Below are positions 6,975-16,488 of a stretch of DNA of 64,000 nt, piece after piece. Source of the stretch: Flavobacteriales bacterium (GTDB lineage Bacteria > Bacteroidota > Bacteroidia > Flavobacteriales_E > Vicingaceae); NCBI GenBank assembly GCA_002706365.1, contig PALM01000020.1:186001-250000 (forward strand), in the 5' to 3' direction. The notes under the pieces were generated by a model. That model worked only from the letters and a program-made list of their open reading frames with translations. It made no database searches and was not told where the DNA came from. Within the stretch, counting starts at the first letter, position 1. Each line of letters begins with the position of its first letter. Position numbers and translations under genes: made by a program.

Positions 6975-9900
6975 ATGATTAATCAAATCATTTCTTTCTC
7001 AATAAGGAATAAATTTATTGTGGGCTTGCTTACGCTAGCTCTCATTGGAGTTGGAATTTATTCTATGAATACGGTCAATCTTGGATCGGTTCCGGATATT
7101 ACCAATAACCAAGTACAGGTAATGACTGTGTCCCCCAACCTTGCTACAGAAGATATCGAGCAATTTGTGACCTATCCGGTAGAGTTGGCAATGGGTAATT
7201 TGCCCGGTGTAGAGGAAATTCGCTCCATTTCCCGATTTGGACTCTCAGTAGTCACCATTGTTTTTGAAGATGAAATGGGAACTTATCTGCCGAGACAATT
7301 GGTACAGGAAAAACTGAACGAATTAAAGGAGACCATTCCTGAGAAATTTGGAAGCCCATCAATGGGTCCTATTTCCACAGGTTTAGGGCAGATTTATGAA
7401 TATACTATTCATCCTGAAGAGGGTTTTGAAGAAAAATACTCTCCAACAGACTTGCGTACAATTCAGGATTGGATTGTTAAAAGACAATTGACTTTGCTTG
7501 ACGGTGTGGTTGAAGTAAACTCTTTTGGTGGCTATATCAAGCAATACGAAGTAGCCATCAACCCCGATAAGCTAAATGCACAGAATGTAAGTATTTCTGA
7601 AGTATTTGAAGCTTTGGCTAGAAATAATGTTAATACAGGCGGTGCATACATCGAAAAAAACCGAATGTCCAACTTCATCAGAGGAGAGGGACTGATCCGA
7701 ACATTAGATGATATTCGAGCTATTGTTATTAAAACAGAAAATGGTATTCCGGTAACGATTGGCGATGTAGCCTCAAAGGTGCATTTTGGGCATCAAGTAC
7801 GCTATGGTGCATTTACTCAGGACGGTAAAGAAGCTGTTGGAGGCATTATTATGATGCTTAAAGGTTCTAATCCTAATGCCGTAATTCAAAATGTAAAAGA
7901 CCGTATGGAAGTGGTTGAAAAATCCCTTCCGGAAGGCTTAACCATAAATACAATTATTGATCGAAGTGAATTAATTGACAGGACTACCAATACGGTAAAA
8001 ACTAATCTACTAGAAGGAGCCTTGATTGTAATCTTTGCACTTGTACTATTATTAGGAAGTCTGCGGGGCGGTATCATAACAGCTACTACTATTCCGCTCT
8101 CCTTATTATTTGCATTTATATTAATGAAGCAATTTAATGTTTGGGCCAACCTAATGAGTTTAGGTGCTATTGACTTTGGAATTATCATTGACGGTGCGGT
8201 AATTATCATTGAAGGTACGGTTTATGAAATTCAAAAACGAATCCGAACAGGGAAAATTAATTTTAGCCGGGGAGTCATGGATGAAGTTGCTTATGAGTCT
8301 GGCAGCACCATGATGGGGTCTGCATTCTTTGGTCAGATTATTATCCTCATTGTATTTGCCCCAATTTTGTTTCTTACAGGCGTAGAAGGCAAAATGTTTC
8401 AACCCATGGCTTACACCTTTGGCTTTGCAATGATTGGAGCAATTTTCCTTTGCCTAACCTATGTCCCTATGATGTCTGCCTTGCTTATGAAACCAATTCA
8501 GAACAAAAATAACTGGTTTGGCCGATTTGAGCGATGGCTGGAAAAAGTGAGTGACAAAATTATTGGTGGTATTCAAAAGGCTTACTTGCCCTTGCTAAAA
8601 AGTGCTCTTCGCTTTAAAACTATAGTGATTATTGTGGCTATTTTTCTACTGGGCATCGCAGGATTTACTTTTTCCCGCATGGGAGGAGAATTTGTTCCTC
8701 AATTGGATGAAGGAGATATTGCCATGCAAGCACTCATTAGACCCGGAAGTTCACTTAGTGAATCAAAAGATGTTTCTATAAGAATTGAAAAACTTTTACT
8801 GGAGGATTTCCCGGAAATTAAAACGGTAACCGCTCGGATTGGTGTAGCAGATATTCCTACAGACCCTATGCCTATGGACATTGCTGACATGTATCTGATT
8901 CTTGAAAAAGACAAAGATAAATGGGTATCAGCAAATAGTAAAGATGAGCTAATTGATAAAATAAAAGACAAACTCGATAAGGAACTTGTTGGTGTTAACC
9001 TAGTCTTTACTCAACCAGTAGAGTTGAGATTTAACGAATTACTTGAAGGAGTGAGAGAGGACATTGCAGTAAAGCTTTATGGTGAAGATTTAGAAATTTT
9101 GTCTAACAAAGTGCAGGAGATGGCAGATATTATTTCTACTGTACCCGGTGCCGGTGATGTAAATCCCGAACGTACTTCAGGACTTCCCCAAATGACTGTT
9201 CGTTACAATCGGGCTAAAATCGCACAATACGGTCTTAATATTCAAAAACTGAATGAATACGTGAGCTCAGCTTTTGCCGGCGGAGTAGCAGGAGTAGTTT
9301 TTGAAGGTGAAAAACGATTCGATCTTGTGATCCGCTTTGATGAAGCTCATCGGAAAAGTATTGATGACCTTCGCACCCTTTATGTTGATCTTCCGGATGG
9401 TACACAAGTGCCAATTGAAGAAGTGGCTGATATTAGCTATGTCCCGGGTCCGATGCAGATTTCTCGTGATAACACCTATAGAAGAACTTATGTTGGGGTG
9501 AATACGCGAGGAAGAGATGTAGAATCGGTTGTAAAAGATATTCAAGACAAACTAAATGCACAATTGGACTTACCACCCGGTTATTATATTACCTATGGTG
9601 GAGAGTTTGAAAATTTGGAACGAGCTAAGAACAGGTTGGCTATTGTTGTTCCAATAGCATTGTTTCTGATTTTCGTCTTACTCTACTTTGCCCTAAAATC
9701 ATTCTCTCAATCCATTATGATTTACATTGCAATTCCACTAGCAGCTATTGGCGGTGTGTTTGCCTTATGGATGCGAGACATGCCCTTTAGTATCTCCGCC
9801 GGTGTAGGGTTTATTGTATTATTTGGGGTTGCGGTGCTGAATGGCTTAGTCTTAATTAACCGCTTTAATTCTTTAAAAGAAGAAGGAGTAACCAAAATCA

Positions 9901-11384
9901 AAGACCGCATTTTTACCGGAACTAAAGAACGGATTAGACCTATTATGCTTACGGCAACAACCGATATTTTCGGATTTCTGCCAATGGCATTTTCAACCTC
10001 AGCAGGTGCTGAAGTACAACGGCCATTAGCAACTGTAGTGATTGGAGGAATGCTGACAGCTACTTTTCTGACACTTGTAGTACTGCCGGTTTTTTACACT
10101 TTCGTTGAGAAACGCAGGGAAAAGAAAATTGGAAATCAGGGGAATAAAACAGCTCTGAACACCATCGTTCTGCTCATTGGTTTAGTTGGTTTATTCAGTA
10201 TTCCTCAATCTGCAACCGCACAGAATTTAAATCCAGATACCTTGGAGACTATTTCCCTTAAAAATGCTCAACAAAGGGTTGTTAAATTTTTTCCGCAAGT
10301 GAAGGCGAAAAGATTGCAAATAGAAAGCGAAGAGGCTCTCAAAAAAACGGCTTGGGATTTTGGAAATACTCAAATATTCACAGGAGCGGAGGAAGTAAGC
10401 AACAATACAGATGGAGTTTATACCCGGATAGGGGTTCAACAACAAAATATTGATGTCTTCGGCATTGCCCCACGCTTACGGTTGCAAAAAGAGCGGATAG
10501 CTCTTGCAGAAAGTTCCCTTGACTTGTCTTTAGCAGAGCTTAAACGAAAAGTGAAACTAGCTTGGGGGCAAGCTTATGCTGCGAAAAATACTTATCAGGT
10601 ATACAATCGGCTAGATTCGCTCTTTACCGATATTGAACGAGCAGCAGATGTAAGATTGGAAGTAGAAGAAACTTCTAAACTAGCTTATTTAGCTACTAAA
10701 AATCAAGCCAATGAAGTACGAATTCAAAAAGAACAGGCCTATCGCAATTACTTAAGTGCATTGCGACAGCTTAACTTATGGCTGGTCAGCGATACCCTTT
10801 ATACCGTGCCCAATGTGCCCAGTGAGCAGTTAACCGGAATACTCAATTTTGATATGGATTCCTTAAATTCTCACCCATTGCTTACTATGTATCAACAGCA
10901 AATAGAAGTGGCTGATGCTAAATTAAAGGAAACGAGATCAGACTTTTTGCCTAAGTTACAGGGTCAATATGGGTGGCAAGAAGTTGGAGGGCAAACCGGC
11001 TTTTATACCTATCAAGTAGGCATTAAGATTCCCTTGTTTTTTAGCCCTGAACTCGGACGTAAACAAGAGGCAAAAATCCAGCGAGAAATTGCCACCGAAA
11101 ACCTAAGGCAAAATCAGCTTCAATTTAATGCACAATTTCTGTCTAAAAAGGAGGAATACCTGAAGTGGCGTAACTCTTGGAGCTATTACAAAAATCAGGC
11201 ATTACCACTTGCTCAGGAGCAGAGAAAAGGAGCAATAGCCGCCTACCGTGAAGGAGCAATAAATTACGTTACCTTTTTGCAAAATATTAGGGATGCTATT
11301 CGCATAGAAGTGGATGCTTGGAATGCTTTGGGCAATTATTTGAATAACCGCTACGAACTTGAATACTTTTTAACAAAAAACTAA
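6975..11384 (+). CDS. HME-family RND metal efflux pump fused to TolC-like outer membrane channel
   Basis: The 1469-residue protein is an RND pump (about 1-1045) followed by a second signal-like helix (about 1059-1085, ending SATAQ) and a TolC-type channel (about 1086-1469). This fusion of inner-membrane pump and outer-membrane factor is characteristic of Bacteroidetes. TM4 carries GAIDFGIIIDGAVIIIE with D400, D406 and E413, matching the proton-relay residues of CzcA rather than the Cu/Ag-type CusA sequence. Divalent cations (Zn/Co/Cd/Ni) are therefore the better guess. The adaptor follows after 29 bases. It exports metal from the periplasm or cytoplasm across the envelope. Confidence 0.9.
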   Translation: MINQIISFSIRNKFIVGLLTLALIGVGIYSMNTVNLGSVPDITNNQVQVMTVSPNLATEDIEQFVTYPVELAMGNLPGVEEIRSISRFGLSVVTIVFEDEMGTYLPRQLVQEKLNELKETIPEKFGSPSMGPISTGLGQIYEYTIHPEEGFEEKYSPTDLRTIQDWIVKRQLTLLDGVVEVNSFGGYIKQYEVAINPDKLNAQNVSISEVFEALARNNVNTGGAYIEKNRMSNFIRGEGLIRTLDDIRAIVIKTENGIPVTIGDVASKVHFGHQVRYGAFTQDGKEAVGGIIMMLKGSNPNAVIQNVKDRMEVVEKSLPEGLTINTIIDRSELIDRTTNTVKTNLLEGALIVIFALVLLLGSLRGGIITATTIPLSLLFAFILMKQFNVWANLMSLGAIDFGIIIDGAVIIIEGTVYEIQKRIRTGKINFSRGVMDEVAYESGSTMMGSAFFGQIIILIVFAPILFLTGVEGKMFQPMAYTFGFAMIGAIFLCLTYVPMMSALLMKPIQNKNNWFGRFERWLEKVSDKIIGGIQKAYLPLLKSALRFKTIVIIVAIFLLGIAGFTFSRMGGEFVPQLDEGDIAMQALIRPGSSLSESKDVSIRIEKLLLEDFPEIKTVTARIGVADIPTDPMPMDIADMYLILEKDKDKWVSANSKDELIDKIKDKLDKELVGVNLVFTQPVELRFNELLEGVREDIAVKLYGEDLEILSNKVQEMADIISTVPGAGDVNPERTSGLPQMTVRYNRAKIAQYGLNIQKLNEYVSSAFAGGVAGVVFEGEKRFDLVIRFDEAHRKSIDDLRTLYVDLPDGTQVPIEEVADISYVPGPMQISRDNTYRRTYVGVNTRGRDVESVVKDIQDKLNAQLDLPPGYYITYGGEFENLERAKNRLAIVVPIALFLIFVLLYFALKSFSQSIMIYIAIPLAAIGGVFALWMRDMPFSISAGVGFIVLFGVAVLNGLVLINRFNSLKEEGVTKIKDRIFTGTKERIRPIMLTATTDIFGFLPMAFSTSAGAEVQRPLATVVIGGMLTATFLTLVVLPVFYTFVEKRREKKIGNQGNKTALNTIVLLIGLVGLFSIPQSATAQNLNPDTLETISLKNAQQRVVKFFPQVKAKRLQIESEEALKKTAWDFGNTQIFTGAEEVSNNTDGVYTRIGVQQQNIDVFGIAPRLRLQKERIALAESSLDLSLAELKRKVKLAWGQAYAAKNTYQVYNRLDSLFTDIERAADVRLEVEETSKLAYLATKNQANEVRIQKEQAYRNYLSALRQLNLWLVSDTLYTVPNVPSEQLTGILNFDMDSLNSHPLLTMYQQQIEVADAKLKETRSDFLPKLQGQYGWQEVGGQTGFYTYQVGIKIPLFFSPELGRKQEAKIQREIATENLRQNQLQFNAQFLSKKEEYLKWRNSWSYYKNQALPLAQEQRKGAIAAYREGAINYVTFLQNIRDAIRIEVDAWNALGNYLNNRYELEYFLTKN

Positions 11385-11413
11385 AACCGGAAACGGATAA
11401 AAAATTAAAAACG

Positions 11414-12628
11414 ATGAAAAATTATATCATAAAATTATTTACGCTACTGTTTTTAGCCGGATTTATATCAGCTTGTGGCGATAATACGAATGCAATTGAA
11501 CACAATCATCAAGATGGTGAGCAAAATGAATCACAAGTAGGTAACCATGAAGAAAGTCTGGGTGAAGTTCATTTGTCAGGATTGAAATTTGAAAGTCTGG
11601 GAATAAAAGTAGATACGCTTCCATCAAGACCTTTGTCAGGGGTGGTAAAGGCTAATGGACAGTTAGAAGTACCACCACAACATGAGGCTACTGTTACTGC
11701 TATTGTAGGTGGTAATATCACTTCTATAAAAGTGATTGAAGGAGATAAAGTCAATAGAGGTCAGATACTTGCTTATTTGTCTCATCCAGATCTTACTGAA
11801 ATTCAAACTAAATATATCGAAGCATATAATCGCACTGAATATTTGGAGAAGGAATACAATCGTCAGAAGAAGCTTTACGAAGAAGAGGTAGGTTCGGGCA
11901 AAACTTTTCAGGAGACAAAGTCTGATTATTTTTCTATGAAAGGAAAAGTAAAGGGCTATGAGGCACAGCTAAGGCAATTGAACCTGAATGTTGAGAAAAT
12001 TAGCAATGGTGATGTATATGAACAGATACCGGTAGTAAGCCCTATAGATGGTTATATTGAAAAAGTGGTGACTCAGATTGGTCAATATATTCAGCCTCAA
12101 ACCGGAATGTTTAAAATTGTAAATACCGATCATATTCATGCGGACTTAATGGTATTTGAAAAGGATGTATATAAAGTAAAAAAAGGACAAAAAATTGCTT
12201 TCACAGTAGAATCAGTTCCCGGAACCACCTTAACTGCCGAGATTTATTCTGTAGGCAAACAATTCGAGCAAAACCCTAAAGCTGTTCATGTGCATGCGGA
12301 AATTAAGGAAAAGAAGAATTTCTTGATTCCGGGCATGTACATCAATGGAAAAATTCAAACGGAAAGTAATACTGTAAAAGCTCTGCCGGAAGGAGCCATC
12401 ATTGAGGAAGAAGGCAGGCCTTATATTTTTATGGCGGAAGCACATGAAGAAGGTGGTGAAACCGAATGGGCATTTAAGGCTATTGAAGTGCGTACCGGCA
12501 TATCCGATGAGGGATGGGTTGAGATTAAATTATTAGAGCCTTTTCCTGATGGAGCTCAAGTAGCCATGAATAATGCCTATTACTTAATTTCTGAAATGAA
12601 AAAAGGTGAAACGGAGCATGAACATTAA
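11414..12628 (+). CDS. RND periplasmic adaptor subunit, CusB/CzcB type lipoprotein
   Basis: The 404-residue protein starts with a lipoprotein signal (about 1-21, lipobox FISAC with C21) followed by a His-rich linker (EHNHQDGEQ, NHEE). The membrane-fusion fold is visible: a first lipoyl half (HEATVTAIVGGNITSIKVIEGDKVNRGQIL), an alpha-hairpin (about 125-195), the second lipoyl half (VVSPIDGYIEKV) and a beta-barrel part. The protein links the RND pump to the TolC domain. The N-terminal histidines may sense or bind metal. The next gene starts three bases after the stop, so it belongs to the operon. Confidence 0.88.
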   Translation: MKNYIIKLFTLLFLAGFISACGDNTNAIEHNHQDGEQNESQVGNHEESLGEVHLSGLKFESLGIKVDTLPSRPLSGVVKANGQLEVPPQHEATVTAIVGGNITSIKVIEGDKVNRGQILAYLSHPDLTEIQTKYIEAYNRTEYLEKEYNRQKKLYEEEVGSGKTFQETKSDYFSMKGKVKGYEAQLRQLNLNVEKISNGDVYEQIPVVSPIDGYIEKVVTQIGQYIQPQTGMFKIVNTDHIHADLMVFEKDVYKVKKGQKIAFTVESVPGTTLTAEIYSVGKQFEQNPKAVHVHAEIKEKKNFLIPGMYINGKIQTESNTVKALPEGAIIEEEGRPYIFMAEAHEEGGETEWAFKAIEVRTGISDEGWVEIKLLEPFPDGAQVAMNNAYYLISEMKKGETEHEH

Positions 12629-12631
12629 GAT

Positions 12632-13264
12632 ATGGAGAACAATCGAAATAAATACCTAAAAGAAGCAAGAAGATTACAAATATGGAACGTCATTTATGAT
12701 GTTATTGAGGTGGTTGTTGCTCTAATTGCAGGCGTTTCTTCCAATAGCTCGGCACTTATTGGTTGGGCTTTAGATAGTACCATTGAAGTTATAAGTGCAG
12801 CTACTTTAGGTTGGCGTTTACATGGTGAAATTGAAGGAATTGATGAAGAAAGAGTGCAGCGAAGAAAGAAAATAACATTATATGTGATCGCCGCTTCCTT
12901 TACTTTAGTTTGCTTTTTTATTTCCTATGATTCTATTTCGAAATTGATAAATCAGGAAACTGCTAAATGGAGCACCGCAGGATTGATTATACTATTGGTT
13001 TCTTTGGTGGTAAACCCAATTCTAATTTATTACAAAAGAGATTATGGTAAAAAACTTGACAGTTCCGGCTTGTTGGCTGATGCAAAAGACACTTTTATTT
13101 GCCTTTACCAAACAGTGGTAGTCCTCGCCGGATTGTTACTTTCAAAATGGTTAGGATGGTGGTGGGCAGACCCTTTAGCTGCACTTTTAATTGTTCCTTA
13201 TGCAGCAAAAGAAGGTAGGGAAGCCTTTAAAAAAGCGAAGGAGATTTCTTATGAAGTCGGTTGA
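12632..13264 (+). CDS. CDF-like cation transporter lacking a cytosolic domain
   Basis: The 210-residue product has about six hydrophobic segments and little else. Motif-like acid residues occur where CDF exporters bind metal: ALDSTIEVIS in the second segment (D, E) and LADAKDTFIC in the fifth. The C-terminal domain of classical CDF proteins is missing, making it shorter than the usual 290-320 residues. It starts three bases after the adaptor gene. It is probably a metal/proton antiporter from cytosol to periplasm; the ion is unknown. Confidence 0.75.
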   Translation: MENNRNKYLKEARRLQIWNVIYDVIEVVVALIAGVSSNSSALIGWALDSTIEVISAATLGWRLHGEIEGIDEERVQRRKKITLYVIAASFTLVCFFISYDSISKLINQETAKWSTAGLIILLVSLVVNPILIYYKRDYGKKLDSSGLLADAKDTFICLYQTVVVLAGLLLSKWLGWWWADPLAALLIVPYAAKEGREAFKKAKEISYEVG

Positions 13265-13364
13265 TCATTTTGGGATTTATCGACAAGTTGGTTTTCATTA
13301 AAAAGGCGAAGCAGAACATAGTCATTAAACTAATGCTGATGTACTAAAACAATAGAATAAATAT

Positions 13365-14021
13365 ATGAACGGAACTAAAAAAGAACAAGAAGAAGCAATT
13401 CACTATTACGATAAGATTTCGACTATCTACGATTTTATCTCGAATTGGTATTATAAAAAACCAAGAAAATATGCAATTGAAAAACTCAAATTAAAAAAAG
13501 ACCAAGTTGTTCTAAACCTGCCATGTGGGACAGGAGTGAATTTTAAATATTTTCAGCATTATCTTAAAAATTCAGGATTGATTTTAGGAATTGATTTATC
13601 TGATGGAATGCTGAAACAAGCGGAGCAGAAAATTGATAAAAACGATTGGACAAACATTGATTTACAGTTAGAAAATGCCATCATGGTCGATCAAAAATGG
13701 GTTAATGAGTATTCAAATGGTAAGAGAATAGAAAAATTCGATGCTGTATTTTGCGATTTAGGGCTTTCCGGACTTCCTGATTGGAAGAACATAATTGACA
13801 ACATGATCTCAATATTAAAACCGGGAGGGTCGATTGTAATTCTTGATTGGTACGTTGAAAAGCCCGGACTATTAGGGAAATTTATTAAATGGATTGGCAA
13901 AGGAGAAGTTAAAAGACCACTGTGGCAATACTTACAAAGCAAAATATTTGACTTTGAACTGAAGTGGTTTGGGGTTTTCAATGGTGTATTTGTAGCATCC
14001 GGTGTGAAAGCACCTAAATAA
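13365..14021 (+). CDS. Class I SAM-dependent methyltransferase
   Basis: The 218-residue product has the Rossmann methyltransferase motifs in order: VVLNLPCGTGVNF (motif I, about 49-61), GIDLSDGMLKQAEQK (acidic end of strand 2), DAVFCDLGLSGLPDW and LKPGGSIVILDWY (post-motif III, about 150-162). It resembles the UbiE/small-molecule methyltransferase group. Its position between metal transporters suggests methylation of a metal or metalloid species or a lipid/quinone, but no As/Te-specific cysteine pattern is evident. The gap of 100 bases from the previous gene contains no clear promoter. Confidence 0.8.
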   Translation: MNGTKKEQEEAIHYYDKISTIYDFISNWYYKKPRKYAIEKLKLKKDQVVLNLPCGTGVNFKYFQHYLKNSGLILGIDLSDGMLKQAEQKIDKNDWTNIDLQLENAIMVDQKWVNEYSNGKRIEKFDAVFCDLGLSGLPDWKNIIDNMISILKPGGSIVILDWYVEKPGLLGKFIKWIGKGEVKRPLWQYLQSKIFDFELKWFGVFNGVFVASGVKAPK

Positions 14022-14030
14022 AAGAAAACG

Positions 14031-14399
14031 ATGAATACTGTAATTCCAAAGAAGTTAAAGCCATTCTATCTAGCAGAACTGAATGCTTATAAATGTGAGG
14101 TGCAAAAGAATAACTTGCATAAAGCTTGGCAACATTTAGAGAGAGCTCATGTAATAGGGCAAGCCTACCCATACGAACATTCCTATGTGCATTGGAAAAT
14201 GCTTTTGTTTGGCATCAAAATTAAAAACACAAAAGAAGTAGTCGGGCAGATTCCAAGATTAGTGTTTGGTGGTATAAAGTCATTCGTAGGTACTATTCCG
14301 GTAGGCAATACAGGCGGAGCAAACGTTCCACCTCTTCGTCCCTTGCCAATTTCAGAGGAAATTCAAAACATATTTAAATTAGCGGGAGTTAAAAAGTAA
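14031..14399 (+). CDS. DUF3703-like protein
   Basis: The 122-residue protein matches what is known of DUF3703: an N-terminal helix-rich LAELNAYKCEVQKNNLHKAWQHLERAHVIGQAY, a WKMLLFGIK segment and a C-terminal PVGNTGGANVPPLRPLPI. The LERAHxxGQ block with two histidines recurs in the family. Function is unknown; such genes commonly lie beside heavy-metal transporters. It begins nine bases after the methyltransferase and is followed by the CzcD-like gene after six bases, so the three are probably cotranscribed. Confidence 0.75.
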   Translation: MNTVIPKKLKPFYLAELNAYKCEVQKNNLHKAWQHLERAHVIGQAYPYEHSYVHWKMLLFGIKIKNTKEVVGQIPRLVFGGIKSFVGTIPVGNTGGANVPPLRPLPISEEIQNIFKLAGVKK

Positions 14400-14405
14400 T
14401 GCAAT

Positions 14406-15284
14406 ATGGGACATAATCATTCACATGAAAATGAATCCGGTAAGAATCTAAGAACAGCGTTTTTACTTAACATATGTTTTACCATTTTTGAAATAATTGG
14501 TGGCTTTTACGTCAATAGTGTCGCTATTATATCCGATGCCGTTCATGATTTGGGAGATAGTATTTCATTAGGCATTTCATGGTATTTGGATAAAAAATCG
14601 AAACAAGTAGGAAATAAGAAGTTTTCTTTTGGTTACAAGCGATTTTCGCTCTTAGGAGCATTAATTAACTCCTTGGTTTTAATTGGTGGTTCGGTTTACG
14701 TAATTTATGAAGCGATAAACCGATTAATTGAACCTGAACTTTCAGATGCTAATGGTATGATTGTTTTTGCAATAATTGGAGTATCTGTTAATGGTTATGC
14801 CTCTTGGAAATTGAGTGGTGCAAAAACATTGAACGAAAAAGTAGTTTCATGGCATTTATTGGAGGATGTTTTGGGTTGGGCTGCGGTGCTTGTAGTTGCT
14901 ATAATTTTAAAATTTAAACAAACCCCCTATTTAGACCCTGCTCTTTCCCTTTTTATAACTGCGTATATTTTATTTAATGTAGTCAAGCGACTAAAAGAAA
15001 CATTAGTCATATTTCTACAAGGCGTTCCAGACGACATTAGTATTGATAAAATTGAAATCGCATTAATTGCAATTGAGAATGTGGATTCCATTCATCATAC
15101 ACACATTTGGTCTCAGGAAGGAGAAAGCCACGTTTTTAGCACACATTTAAAACTGAAGAATATTCAAAATTTGAATGAATTATTGAAATTGAAAAAAGCA
15201 GTAAAAGAAAGCTTAAAAGAATACCACTTCGATCATTGTACGGTAGAAACAGAATTGGATAAAGAGAGTTGTGGAATAGAATAA
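14406..15284 (+). CDS. Cation diffusion facilitator, CzcD/ZitB type
   Basis: The 292-residue product starts with a His-rich tail (MGHNHSHENE), has six membrane helices and a C-terminal cytosolic domain (about 205-285) with IHHTHIWS. The zinc site is intact: HDLGD (HxxxD) in helix 2 within SDAVHDLGDS, and HLLED (HxxxD) in helix 5. It should export Zn(II), Cd(II) or Co(II) from the cytosol in exchange for protons, feeding the periplasmic capture by the RND pump. Of the three CDF-type proteins here it is the only one with the classical metal site. Confidence 0.88.
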   Translation: MGHNHSHENESGKNLRTAFLLNICFTIFEIIGGFYVNSVAIISDAVHDLGDSISLGISWYLDKKSKQVGNKKFSFGYKRFSLLGALINSLVLIGGSVYVIYEAINRLIEPELSDANGMIVFAIIGVSVNGYASWKLSGAKTLNEKVVSWHLLEDVLGWAAVLVVAIILKFKQTPYLDPALSLFITAYILFNVVKRLKETLVIFLQGVPDDISIDKIEIALIAIENVDSIHHTHIWSQEGESHVFSTHLKLKNIQNLNELLKLKKAVKESLKEYHFDHCTVETELDKESCGIE

Positions 15285-15291
15285 AAGGATA

Positions 15292-16089
15292 ATGAAGAAA
15301 TCAATTTTCAATATTGCTCAAATGGATTGCCCGTCCGAAGAACAAATGATACGGATGAAATTGTCAGAGTTAAATGGAATTCATCAACTTGAATTTGATA
15401 TTCCCAATAGGAAACTGACCATAGTTAATGAAACAGATTCTAAGTTAATTCTTGATTCTTTAGAAGATTTAAAACTCAATACCACTTTAATTTCTGAAGA
15501 ATCAATTAAAGATTATGTAGCTGAAAAATCAACCAATGCGAATGAGCGTAAAATGTTGTGGGCAGTTCTCATTATCAATTTTACCTTCTTTTTGATTGAA
15601 TTGATCTATGGTTGGCTTTCAGATTCAATGGGGTTAATCGCTGATTCATTAGATATGCTTGCTGATTCTTTGGTTTATATTTTGAGTCTGATGGCAGTTG
15701 GAGCAGCTGTAGCTAAAAAGAAAAAAGTAGCACGTTTAAGTGGATATTTTCAAATGGCTTTAGCAGTTTTAGGTTTAGCTGAATTAATAAGAAGAGTTTT
15801 CGGAACGTCTGAAATTCCTGAGTTTCAGAATATGATTATCATTTCAATTTTAGCCCTAATTGCCAATTCTGTTTCGCTCTACCTCATTCAGAAAGCCAAA
15901 AGTAAAGAAGCTCATATGCAAGCTTCAGCTATTTTTACTTCAAATGATATCATTATTAATTCGGGTGTAATTGTAGCAGGTGTTTTAGTCTACCTGACTG
16001 AAAGTAAGATTCCCGATTTGGTAATTGGGTTAATCATTTTTGGAATTGTATTAAGAGGTGCTTTTAGAATATTAAGATTAGGAAAATAA
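15292..16089 (+). CDS. Cation transporter with degenerate HMA-like N-terminus
   Basis: The 265-residue product begins with an about 70-residue HMA-like fold whose binding loop reads MDCPSEEQM, so only one Cys remains, followed by a CDF-like six-helix membrane part. Metal-site positions read DMLAD in helix 2 (DxxxD) and NDIIIN in helix 5, unlike the HxxxD pairs of the neighbouring CDF. There is no cytosolic C-terminal domain. It starts eight bases after the previous gene and closes the operon. Altered ligands suggest a different ion from the CzcD-like neighbour. Confidence 0.75.
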   Translation: MKKSIFNIAQMDCPSEEQMIRMKLSELNGIHQLEFDIPNRKLTIVNETDSKLILDSLEDLKLNTTLISEESIKDYVAEKSTNANERKMLWAVLIINFTFFLIELIYGWLSDSMGLIADSLDMLADSLVYILSLMAVGAAVAKKKKVARLSGYFQMALAVLGLAELIRRVFGTSEIPEFQNMIIISILALIANSVSLYLIQKAKSKEAHMQASAIFTSNDIIINSGVIVAGVLVYLTESKIPDLVIGLIIFGIVLRGAFRILRLGK

Positions 16090-16293
16090 TAATATTGCCT
16101 CCCCTACTTCACACACTTTCGTTTTCGCTGCGCTGCACCAAAAAAGTGTTCCGTCCTTCCCCAAATTGAAGAGAAAGAGAAAAACCTTCCCTCCTTTTTT
16201 AAAAAGAAATTAAATCAGCTTCCCAAATAAAATTTTGTCATGATTTTTGGGGAATTGAAGGGTTAAAATCACGCCAAAATTTAATGCTGCGTT

Positions 16294-16325
16294 ATTTAAC
16301 ATAACGCAAGGACATTATAGGGCAT
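16294..16325. other. dif-like site S4 (right end of island)
   Basis: ATTTAACATAA (16294-16304) and TTATAGGGCAT (16315-16325, 9 of 11 matches to the S1 second arm) are separated by ten bases instead of six. The site is also part of a perfect 8-base palindrome, TGCGTTAT with ATAACGCA around TTAAC. It is the direct-repeat counterpart of S1, about 12.1 kb away. Confidence 0.5.
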
Positions 16326-16488
16326 AATAAGATAAATCCCGTAATACGTAGTATTTAACATAAAATCAGTTCTCGGACACACCTGTTCGAGATCGATCGA
16401 TTTTATGCGCCGTGCTGAGCCCGTCGAAGCATTAAGGGATTTATCGCATTCATAATAGAATGATCCAAAAACTCTATTATGCCGCCCT
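16314..16488. repeat. Hairpin element homologous to the left-end element
   Basis: The outer arms are AGGGCATAATA (16319-16329) and TATTATGCC-G-CCCT (16475-16488); the inner arms GATAAATCCC (16331-16340) and GGGATTTATC (16436-16445) are perfect. ATTATAGG, CCGTAATACG, GTATTTA, ACATAA, CAGTTCT and GGACA occur in the same order as in 4182-4256. The element is shorter than the left one and has taken up a GAGCCCGTCGAAGC word in its loop. Confidence 0.6.
16353..16380. other. dif-like site S5
   Basis: ATTTAACATAA (16353-16363), six-base centre AATCAG, second arm TTCTCGGACAC (16370-16380). With S1 it is the only site here with a full 11-6-11 layout; its second arm matches the S1 arm at 8 of 11 positions. 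Confidence 0.6.
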
